14,776 bases of DNA from Clostridiales bacterium. GTDB lineage: Bacteria; Bacillota; Clostridia; Lachnospirales; WQUN01. A program made the translations under genes and the position numbers. The stretch covers positions 1 through 14,776 of the forward strand of contig JAISZF010000017.1 of the NCBI GenBank assembly GCA_031269415.1. Direction: 5' to 3'. The notes below the pieces were generated by a model. It made no database searches, was not told the origin of the DNA, and was given only the letters and a program-made list of their open reading frames with translations. Shown here piece by piece: positions 7,600-13,465 of the stretch (its first letter is position 1; each line of letters begins with the position of its first letter).

Positions 7600-8313
7600 T
7601 TACAGCCTTTCCGTCAGCATGACTCCAATAACAAAACCGATCATCGCGCCCAGCGCCGGCATGCGGCCATTCCATATCTCTTTCGATTCCGGCAGAATCT
7701 CGCCGCAGGCTATGTACAGCATGACACCTCCTGAAAAACAGACGCAAGCGTCTACAAAACGCGGCGACAGACCGCTGAAAAACACGCCGCCCATCGCGCC
7801 AAGGCCCATAGGGATCGCCATTATAAACGCCGAACCCAGCAGTTTAAGCGCTGATACGCCGGCTTGACGCAAAGGCAGCGCCACAGCTAAGGCTTCCGGG
7901 AAACAGTGTATGGCAATCATTATGGCCAGAGAAATACCCGCCGCGTATGAAGCGTGCAGCATTGAACCCAGGGCCATGCCCTCGGGCAGGTTATGAATAC
8001 TTACGCCCAGCGTCAAAAGCAGTCCTGCTTTATGCCAGCGGTTGAGGTTGTTCATCCGTCCCTCAAGCCACGCGGATAATAAAACGCCCAGCAGCATAGC
8101 GGCTATGCCCTTATATAAACCCCATTCCTCAAACGGCCCGGGCAGCATTTCAAAACATATAAAAGAGATCAGCAGCCCGGCGGTAAAACCCATCATAGAG
8201 CCTAAAAACCGGGCGCCGCTTTTCTTCATGATTATAGAAGCCAGACTTCCCAGAAAAAAACCCGACCACGCGGTCAGATACCCGATGAACCCGATCTGAG
8301 CAATATATTTCAT
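7600..8313 (-). CDS. ZIP-family metal transporter
   Basis: This 237-residue hydrophobic protein has about eight transmembrane segments and brings divalent metal (zinc, possibly iron or manganese) into the cytoplasm. The key ZIP signature is in TM4: SIHNLPEGMALG (105-116). TM5 carries the second metal motif as AIHCFPEALAVALP (135-147), where most bacterial ZIPs of the ZupT/GufA type have HN-PEG, so one ligand position is Cys instead of Asn. FEMLP (54-58) and GEILPES (204-210) are additional acidic sites in membrane helices. The cytoplasmic loop between TM3 and TM4 (about 84-96) is short and lacks a His-rich stretch. The start ATG at 8313 follows AAAGGTTGG. The gene is upstream of, and on the same strand as, the mbl operon but seems separately promoted. 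Metal specificity cannot be assigned. Confidence 0.88.
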   Translation of the reverse strand: MKYIAQIGFIGYLTAWSGFFLGSLASIIMKKSGARFLGSMMGFTAGLLISFICFEMLPGPFEEWGLYKGIAAMLLGVLLSAWLEGRMNNLNRWHKAGLLLTLGVSIHNLPEGMALGSMLHASYAAGISLAIMIAIHCFPEALAVALPLRQAGVSALKLLGSAFIMAIPMGLGAMGGVFFSGLSPRFVDACVCFSGGVMLYIACGEILPESKEIWNGRMPALGAMIGFVIGVMLTERL

Positions 8314-8340
8314 TTTACACCAACCTTTGAATATTATTCA

Positions 8341-8360
8341 GTTATATATTTTATGATAAC
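8341..8360. promoter_or_regulatory. Dyad in the ZIP/kinase divergent region, candidate operator
   Basis: GTTAT (8341-8345) and ATAAC (8356-8360) form an inverted repeat across an AT-rich 10-base centre. It lies 28 bases upstream of the ZIP start, where a repressor would block its transcription start. The size and AT-rich dyad resemble sites of Fur-superfamily metal regulators, but the arms are only 5 bases and do not match a specific Zur, Fur or PerR box I know. Confidence 0.3.
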
Positions 8361-8385
8361 AGAGGCTCTCACATGACAGCTTGTA

Positions 8386-8415
8386 TTGTATTTTTAAGGC
8401 GCGCTGTGATAGAAT
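8386..8415 (+). promoter_or_regulatory. Promoter of the PfkB-family kinase gene
   Basis: TTGTAT (8386-8391) and TAGAAT (8410-8415) are 18 bases apart, and TGA immediately before the -10 makes it an extended -10 element. The leader before the ATG at 8471 would be about 50 bases. Confidence 0.5.
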
Positions 8416-8470
8416 AAGACTCGCGAATGAGATCGCGCTCTTGGCTGTAAATAGTATATGGAGGTATAAA

Positions 8471-9595
8471 ATGACGGACAAGGAATCAGCGACAATCAGC
8501 TTATTGTCGTCCAAGCTGGAAAGCCTAAAGGGATTCGACCTGAATATGATTATCGGCGTGGACGGCTTCGTGGATGAGATCATTCACGTTGTGGACAAAC
8601 GCCAGGATTTCAACAATTTTATGCGCGTGGGCTATATTGAGGAATTGGGAAACCGCATCGTCAAAGCGGCGGGCTTAAGCGCGAATATCGAGTTTGTGGT
8701 TCAACAGACGAAGCTGGGCGGGAACGGCCCGATCTATTCAAACGCGCTTATCGAGTACGGAGTTCGGCTGACGTACATAGGCGCGATAGGGCTTCCTGAT
8801 ATCCACCCGGTATTCAAACCCATGGCGGATAGGGCCGCGGCGGTGTATCCTCTCTGCGAACCCGGGCATACCGACGCCTTGGAATTTACGGACGGCAAAT
8901 TGATGCTGGGCAAATATTCCGGGCTTTCGGCTATTGACTGGGAGCGGTTTAAAGAAGTGCTCGGCGGCGTGGATAAGATAGCCGAAATGATTAAGCAATG
9001 TCATTTGTTCGGCATGGAAAACTGGACCATGGTTCCCAACATGAGCGGTCTCTGGGAAGGCTTGATCAACGAGGTATTTCCGCTGCTGCCCGATAAAGAC
9101 GTGAAGCCGGTCGCTTTCTTCGACCTGGCGGATCCGGAAAAGCGCACCAAAGCGGATATACTGAACGCGATGGCTTTGATTGGCAGGTTTGAATCCAAAT
9201 TCAGGACAATACTGGGACTTAATGAAAAGGAACTCTATGAGATAGCGGACGTGTTCGGCGTCAGGGAAGAGAGTTTGAAGGCTTCCACAGAAGCCGTTTA
9301 TAAAAAGTTGGGGATTTATTGCCTGGTAGTACACCCGACCAAGAAAGCGGTTTGTATGGTTGACGGCGAATATTATCAGGCGGACGGCCCATTCTGCGCC
9401 CGGCCAAAATTGACTACCGGCGCGGGCGATAATTTTAACGCGGGTTTCTGCCTAGCGCAGAGTCTTGGGCTGGATCCGGAAAGTTCATTGCTGCTGGGTG
9501 TCGCTACGTCGGGGTACTATGTCCGCAACGCCAAAAGCCCGGCCTTTGATGATTTACTGAAGTTCCTGCGGGATTGGCGGAGTGGGAATATTTAA
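8471..9595 (+). CDS. PfkB/ribokinase-family carbohydrate kinase, substrate unknown
   Basis: This 374-residue cytoplasmic enzyme phosphorylates a sugar or nucleoside. The ribokinase fold is shown by the N-terminal strand IIGVDGFVDEIIHVVD (27-42), the glycine turn KLGGNGPIYSNAL (81-93) that contacts the sugar, and LTTGAGDNFNAGF, where the GAGD anion hole (317-320) ends in the catalytic base Asp320. It is longer than ribokinase or fructokinase (about 300-320). The extra length is spread over the N-terminus (some 25 residues before the first strand) and insertions between the GGN and GAGD motifs, a feature of a divergent PfkB branch. The ATG at 8471 has GGAGG 6 bases upstream; in-frame upstream codons overlap the promoter. 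It forms its own unit, promoter 8386-8415 and terminator 9615-9642. No adjacent sugar pathway gene reveals the substrate. Confidence 0.88.
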   Translation: MTDKESATISLLSSKLESLKGFDLNMIIGVDGFVDEIIHVVDKRQDFNNFMRVGYIEELGNRIVKAAGLSANIEFVVQQTKLGGNGPIYSNALIEYGVRLTYIGAIGLPDIHPVFKPMADRAAAVYPLCEPGHTDALEFTDGKLMLGKYSGLSAIDWERFKEVLGGVDKIAEMIKQCHLFGMENWTMVPNMSGLWEGLINEVFPLLPDKDVKPVAFFDLADPEKRTKADILNAMALIGRFESKFRTILGLNEKELYEIADVFGVREESLKASTEAVYKKLGIYCLVVHPTKKAVCMVDGEYYQADGPFCARPKLTTGAGDNFNAGFCLAQSLGLDPESSLLLGVATSGYYVRNAKSPAFDDLLKFLRDWRSGNI

Positions 9596-9614
9596 CGAGC
9601 GGACAGGAATAATA

Positions 9615-9642
9615 AGAGCCGGTATATATATCGGCTCTTTTC
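9615..9642 (+). terminator. Terminator of the kinase gene
   Basis: AGAGCCG (9615-9621) pairs with CGGCTCT (9632-9638) around an AT-rich 10-base loop and is followed by a T-rich tail (TTTTCTATTTT when the last stem T is counted). It begins 19 bases after the kinase stop codon. Confidence 0.8.
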
Positions 9643-9687
9643 TATTTTAAAATGGTATTAGAATTCAATAAAAATACCAGAATAATA

Positions 9688-9716
9688 TTGTATTTTGTAA
9701 TCGTATCAAATATGAT
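9688..9716 (+). promoter_or_regulatory. Promoter of the secreted stalk-domain protein
   Basis: TTGTAT (9688-9693) and TATGAT (9711-9716) are exactly 17 bases apart. Transcription would start near 9723, giving a leader of only 14 or so bases before the ATG at 9737. The -10 lies inside the palindrome at 9703-9718. Confidence 0.5.
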
Positions 9717-9718
9717 AC
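9703..9718. promoter_or_regulatory. Palindrome over the -10 element, candidate operator
   Basis: GTATCA (9703-9708) and TGATAC (9713-9718) are perfect inverted repeats separated by four A/T bases. They cover the spacer end and the -10 of the promoter at 9688-9716. A dimeric repressor bound here would block RNA polymerase. It is too small and AT-centred for a terminator. Confidence 0.4.
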
Positions 9719-9736
9719 TGATAGGCAGTGAATCGA

Positions 9737-10609
9737 ATGATTAAAAAGATTATAATGTATTTAACGGTTTTATCCATGTCCAGCGGTTTGTCAGCCGATG
9801 GCTTGAAGATCACCGACGGTGTGATCGTTGAGTCGGGAAACCTTATAACCGTTCAAACAACGTCAGTCACGGCGCCGTTTCTGACGTTTGACGCCGGGGT
9901 CGCCCGAATCGAAATGACCACAGGGCTGGCGTACGCCGGTGAGCTGACAATGGGTCAGACTGTCCGGCTGGTTTATCGCGGCGAGCCTGAAGGGGGATTT
10001 GTACAAGCGGAATATCTGCTGTTTAACCCGGATTATCCGGAAGCCGCCGATATTGAAACATGCTTGCGGGATAACGGCGGCAAAGGTTTTCTGTCGGATG
10101 GCGATCGTTATCTGCTATTTTACGATCCAGATACGGAGATAACGGATTCGCTGGGCAGAAAAGCCGAGATGCGCGCGGGCCAGTATATTCTGGGCTGGTT
10201 ACGTGAGACAGCCTCCGGGCAGCCACAGATAGCGATATTAAAACGCGCGGTAGTCATTAACCTGGCGGAAGAGGTTAGGGCGGATAAACAGATCATTGTA
10301 ACGGATTCCGGAGACGTGCTGCTGGACGACGGGCCGATCGCCAAATTGGATGAATTTCAAGCGGAATACTGCCGGCTGAATCATATGGCGCCGGTTCGCC
10401 CTATAGCAGAAGCGCTCGGATATACGGTGGAGTGGGAGCCGAATCGGACTGTACGCGTACAAAATGAGAAATATTCATTCAATTTTAATATTGGCGATGA
10501 ATTCTATCAAGTTAATGGCAAGTTTGTATATTTTTCAGGTAATTGTTTCATAATATTCATGAACCGGGCTTTTGCTGATTATAGCGTCATTAACGCCCTT
10601 GTCAACTAA
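9737..10609 (+). CDS. Secreted protein with copper-amine-oxidase-like stalk domain
   Basis: This 290-residue protein is probably exported. Residues 1-20 have a basic start (MIKK), a hydrophobic core (IIMYLTVLSMSSG) and a likely cleavage site after LSA. The body (about 21-180) is beta-rich without a motif I recognise. The C-terminal 100 residues match the copper-amine-oxidase N-terminal-like domain found in many clostridial surface proteins, with MAPVRPIAEALGYTVEWEP (217-235) followed by RTVRV and a short final FIIFMNRAFADYSVINAL. This domain is a non-enzymatic wall or stalk module, so no amine oxidase activity is implied. I start at the ATG at 9737; an in-frame GTG at 9728 sits too close to the only purine-rich site (AGGCAG). 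The ribosome site is weak. It stands alone, between two hairpins. Confidence 0.75.
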   Translation: MIKKIIMYLTVLSMSSGLSADGLKITDGVIVESGNLITVQTTSVTAPFLTFDAGVARIEMTTGLAYAGELTMGQTVRLVYRGEPEGGFVQAEYLLFNPDYPEAADIETCLRDNGGKGFLSDGDRYLLFYDPDTEITDSLGRKAEMRAGQYILGWLRETASGQPQIAILKRAVVINLAEEVRADKQIIVTDSGDVLLDDGPIAKLDEFQAEYCRLNHMAPVRPIAEALGYTVEWEPNRTVRVQNEKYSFNFNIGDEFYQVNGKFVYFSGNCFIIFMNRAFADYSVINALVN

Positions 10610-10613
10610 ATCG

Positions 10614-10639
10614 GCCCGCTGAAATTAAAAACGGCGGGC
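10614..10639 (+). terminator. Probable terminator after the stalk-domain gene
   Basis: GCCCGCTG (10614-10621) pairs with CGGCGGGC (10632-10639), eight pairs with one G-U, around an A-rich 10-base loop. The tail TATATTATT is only moderately T-rich, so termination may be partial. It begins 5 bases after the stop codon. Confidence 0.6.
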
Positions 10640-10739
10640 TATATTATTAGAAATATTTAGACAACTCTAATATTATTTATATAAACTTGCATGATTGTTC
10701 ACATATTGTACATAATTTATTAAAAGAATATTGATATAC

Positions 10740-10768
10740 TTGTATTAGAAGTTAAGCAAGCATATAAA
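10740..10768 (+). promoter_or_regulatory. Promoter of htrA
   Basis: TTGTAT (10740-10745) and TATAAA (10763-10768) are 17 bases apart, with about 25 bases from the likely start to the ATG at 10799. The preceding 100 bases are very AT-rich and hold another possible pair (TTGCAT, then CATAAT after 18 bases). I see no clear operator for an envelope-stress regulator. Confidence 0.5.
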
Positions 10769-10798
10769 ATTTTCCAATAACAATAAGGGGGTTATTGT

Positions 10799-12331
10799 AT
10801 GAGTAATTATGACGACAAAAACGAAAACGGTTATTCATTTGAACCGGACGGCGCTCCTCAGAGTCCGGAAACTAATTATCAAGGGGATGAAAACATGTCT
10901 GACAGCGGCAAAGTGAAGTTCGATTCGATCTTCAATCCGGACGACGACTCATCCAGACGCGCCTATACGCCAGCGACTGACGCGGTAAGCGAAAATCCCG
11001 GCGTGCGCGTCCGTCCGGACGAGGCGCCTCCCGTTTACGCGCCTTCGGCTGTTCCGCCGGCGTATCCGCCGTATCCATACGCGGGGTATTCCGACATGGG
11101 TATGGAGCCGCGAGTGAGTTATACCGCGAAAAAACCGACGGGCAAGGAAAAGGTTTCATTCAAAGCTAAGGCCGCGCTTGTGTGCGTGGCGTCCGTATTG
11201 GGCTTTATGACATTGGGGCTGGGCTTGAGCCTGGGCGGGGCACTCGCGAATCGACTGCTACCGCCGAACGAGTCGGCGGAGCGGAGCGAAAGCGTGACAA
11301 GCCAACCGGAAGTGTATACTTACAGCCAACCTAAGGTTGAATTCTCGGAATCTCAGTTCACACCGGGTATTAGTAATGTTTCGGGTATAGTTAAGAAGGT
11401 GTCGGACGCCGTGGTGAGCATTAACCTCTCCGTTTCCGTCCCGAATTTTTTCAATCAGGCTACGGAGCAGCCAGGCGCGGGTTCCGGCATTATTTTCAGC
11501 GAGGATGAGGAGAATGTTTTTGTCGCCACGAATAACCACGTCATCCAAAGCGCGGATCACGTGACTATCTCCGTGGACGACAAGACCCATGTTGACGCTC
11601 ATTTTGTCGGCAGCGACCCTCAGTCGGATCTCGCGGTTATATCCGTTAAGAAGTCGGATATGGCCGACGCGGCCATCGCGTATACATTAGCGGACTTCGG
11701 CGATTCCTCCCTGCTTCAGGTCGGAGACGAGGTCGTGGCTATCGGGAACGCCATGGGCGAGGGTAAAACGGCCACATCCGGGATTATCAGCGCGATAAAC
11801 AAACAGATCAGCATAGACGGCAAGAAATTGGACGTCATCCAAACAGACGCCGCCATAAACCGCGGAAACAGCGGCGGGGCGCTGGCAAACGGCCAGGGTG
11901 AGGTTATCGGCATTAATACAGCGAAACTCTCGGCTTCTGATGTTGAGGGGATGGGTTACAGTATTCCCTCCAATATCGCCAAGACCATTTTGGAGGATCT
12001 GAAGGTTAACGGTTCGGCTAAAAAGCCGTATTTAGGCATACAGGGCATGAGTATCACCGAAGAAATAAAGAATATGTATAATCTGCCGTCTTTGGGCGTG
12101 TATGTCGACGCGGTAACCGCAGGCGGCGCGGCCGAGCAGGCTGGTATTGAGGCGACGGACATTATCATCGGGTTTAACGATACAAAAATAACCACGATAG
12201 ATGAGCTGTCCTCGGCGATCGCGGAGGCAAACGTCGGCGACAAGGCGACGGTATATATCTATCGCCAGGTAACGCACCCAATGCAGTTTGAGGTTGTTTT
12301 AGGCAATTTGAATCCGGACGCGAATTTTTAG
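10799..12331 (+). CDS. htrA: Membrane-anchored HtrA/DegP-type serine protease with PDZ domain
   Basis: This 510-residue protein is an envelope quality-control protease that degrades misfolded exported proteins. Domain order: a cytoplasmic N-terminus of about 122 residues, acidic and then rich in Pro, Tyr and Ala (78-98); one transmembrane helix (about 125-150); an extracytoplasmic linker; a trypsin-like domain from about 195; and one PDZ domain (about 408-490). The catalytic triad is complete: His247 in ATNNHV, Asp277 in QSDLAV and Ser358 in RGNSGGAL. GAGSGII (226-232) precedes the His as expected. PYLGIQG opens the PDZ and GVYVDAVT-GGAAEQAG is its ligand loop. The ATG at 10799 has AAGGGGG upstream; an internal Met33 is an unlikely start. 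This architecture matches HtrA/YkdA of Gram-positive bacteria. It has its own promoter and a strong terminator. Confidence 0.95.
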   Translation: MSNYDDKNENGYSFEPDGAPQSPETNYQGDENMSDSGKVKFDSIFNPDDDSSRRAYTPATDAVSENPGVRVRPDEAPPVYAPSAVPPAYPPYPYAGYSDMGMEPRVSYTAKKPTGKEKVSFKAKAALVCVASVLGFMTLGLGLSLGGALANRLLPPNESAERSESVTSQPEVYTYSQPKVEFSESQFTPGISNVSGIVKKVSDAVVSINLSVSVPNFFNQATEQPGAGSGIIFSEDEENVFVATNNHVIQSADHVTISVDDKTHVDAHFVGSDPQSDLAVISVKKSDMADAAIAYTLADFGDSSLLQVGDEVVAIGNAMGEGKTATSGIISAINKQISIDGKKLDVIQTDAAINRGNSGGALANGQGEVIGINTAKLSASDVEGMGYSIPSNIAKTILEDLKVNGSAKKPYLGIQGMSITEEIKNMYNLPSLGVYVDAVTAGGAAEQAGIEATDIIIGFNDTKITTIDELSSAIAEANVGDKATVYIYRQVTHPMQFEVVLGNLNPDANF

Positions 12332-12341
12332 TACGCGAACA

Positions 12342-12376
12342 AAAGCCGTTGCTGGTACGGCAGCGGCTTTCTGTTT
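12342..12376 (+). terminator. Terminator of htrA
   Basis: An 11-pair stem, AAAGCCGTTGC (12342-12352) with GCAGCGGCTTT (12360-12370) including one G-U pair, encloses a 7-base loop and ends in CTGTTT. It begins 10 bases after the htrA stop. The A-run on its left could also let it work in the opposite direction. Confidence 0.8.
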
Positions 12377-12481
12377 CGTGTTAATCATTTCAATCCACAT
12401 CCGGGTATGATCCCAGATGACAATTCGCCCCGAAGCGAGATCTATTATATCAAACAGATCCACGTTTGGAAAGAGCTATAA
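12371..12481 (+). other. Open fragment of unknown origin, no start
   Basis: From the end of the htrA terminator to a TAA at 12479-12481 one frame, the same as htrA, is open and reads as plausible protein (for example IPDDNSPRSEIYYIKQ then IHVWKEL). It has no start codon with a ribosome site: the only ATG (12408) lacks one and would give about 24 residues. I could not assign it to a family. It may be the tail of a gene lost by deletion, or chance. The following 80 bases (12482-12561) show no gene, tRNA or strong hairpin. Confidence 0.25.
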
Positions 12482-12561
12482 GTCTCTGAGGGTGAGGCTT
12501 GGCGTGGGAACGAGCGAAGCGGCTGACCTAGCTTGACTGAACCTTAGAATTTGAATTAATG

Positions 12562-12826
12562 ATGATAATTGCCTGCGGTATAAAAAGCCAAAACCCTGAA
12601 ACCGGAATAAAGAGGCATCCAAATATTGAAAGAGCCAATAAATAATAACCAATCGGACATGCCGGAGCGATGCCCGTTTCTCGACGAGGACTTCGTTCCC
12701 AGGGGAAAATACCACAAGATATTCGTAGAGAAGAGGTATCTGATTCTGTATCAGATCAAAGACCGAACGGTGTATGTAGATTATATCGTTGATTGCCGGC
12801 AGGACTATTGCTGGCTGCTTCGGTGA
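12562..12826 (+). pseudogene. Frameshifted remnant of a RelE/ParE-family toxin gene
   Basis: The last 56 residues in one frame, from SDMPERCPFLDEDF through VPRGKYHKIFVEKRYLILYQ to TVYVDYIVDCRQDYCWLLR, look like the C-terminal strands of a RelE/ParE-type toxin: the MPERCP helix end, the basic core and a final V-R-Y-hydrophobic pattern. The upstream helix expected in such toxins appears in another frame as NPETGIKRHPNIERANK before a stop, and both frames blur around 12610-12645, which implies a frameshift. The first 30 or so residues and any antitoxin gene are missing, and no ribosome site precedes 12562, 12626 or 12659. Family toxins are usually 90-105 residues mRNA interferases or gyrase inhibitors. 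I infer an inactive relic. A short expressed peptide from ATG 12659 cannot be fully excluded. Confidence 0.55.
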
Positions 12827-12900
12827 AGCGCCTTTTTGGAATTTATTGTGATGGAATTGTTGGACGCGGTGAATTCAGAAATCTATTGACATAACCAAAT

Positions 12901-12916
12901 AATCGTAGGGACGATT
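12901..12916. repeat. Short perfect inverted repeat before the broken hydrolase gene
   Basis: AATCGT (12901-12906) and ACGATT (12911-12916) flank AGGG. It is 15 bases ahead of the ATG at 12932 and 9 bases after a perfect TTGACA (12886-12891) that has no good -10 at normal spacing. It could be an old operator or leader hairpin, or chance. Confidence 0.3.
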
Positions 12917-12931
12917 GCCTGAAGGTGTTTT

Positions 12932-13433
12932 ATGAAAAAATGGCATGTTTATCTCCTGCTGTCGCTTTTTGGCGCGGATATTATCATTTTTTGGCTCAAC
13001 AACACAATATGACTACGTATCCTCTCTGCCATATGTCAGCCAGATTCTGGTCGGCGGATATAGTATCGGTACAGTGCCGGCTGTTTACCTTGCCGCGAAT
13101 AGGGAAGTCGGCGAGCTTTTTCTTTTAGCGCCGTTTGCCAATGGTTATGATTTTTATAATCAGGCGGCGCCTGTTTTTTACGGTCCTTTACGGCTGCTTG
13201 TCAAGCACAAGTTCCCGTCCGATCAATACGCGGCCGATATAGATCTACCTGTTTTGATAGTCGCTTCTACCGGCGATGAAATCATACCGTATACGTCATC
13301 AAAAAAACTCTCCGCGTGCTTTGCCGAGACTGTTAAGTTTATATCGCTGTCTGGTATCGGACATAACGGTGTTCTTTTACATCCCAAAGCATTGGAGAGT
13401 ATTCATGATTATCTGCTTCTCTCATTGAGATGA
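12932..13433 (+). pseudogene. Alpha/beta hydrolase, internally deleted and frameshifted
   Basis: The gene begins well: GAAGG lies upstream of an ATG at 12932 that encodes a basic-hydrophobic signal anchor (MKKWHVYLLLSLFGADIIIF) but hits TGA at 13010. The next frame over then carries the C-terminal half of an alpha/beta hydrolase: the nucleophile elbow VGGYSIGTVPAVYLAANR (G-x-S-x-G), LFLLAPFANGYDF, LLVKHKF, an acidic residue in STGDEIIP and the catalytic His in GIGHNG. All three catalytic residues survive. The roughly 80-100 residues between the anchor and the nucleophile elbow, including the oxyanion HG motif, are missing. Intact relatives (BEM46/YqkD-like membrane-anchored hydrolases) are about 250-300 residues. 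I infer one deletion that also changed the frame, not a sequencing error. A truncated product from an internal start (frame open from about 12945, without a ribosome site) seems unlikely to fold. Confidence 0.75.
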
Positions 13434-13465
13434 GCTTAGAGTAAATATGTGAAGGGAGAAAATAT

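Noticed and set aside
8738..9334. 198-codon minus-strand open frame
   Set aside because: It is antisense to the kinase gene, with no recognisable domain.
12482..12561. tRNA, small RNA or mobile-element end in the G-rich stretch after the open fragment
   Set aside because: Only 4-base pairings were found. There is no cloverleaf, no terminal inverted repeat and no target duplication.
12476..12715. 79-codon minus-strand open frame downstream of htrA
   Set aside because: It overlaps the toxin relic on the other strand and its sequence shows no recognisable motif, so I treat it as chance.
12886..12914. Promoter with perfect TTGACA before the broken hydrolase
   Set aside because: No acceptable -10 occurs at 16-18 bases; the position is taken by the small AATCGT inverted repeat.
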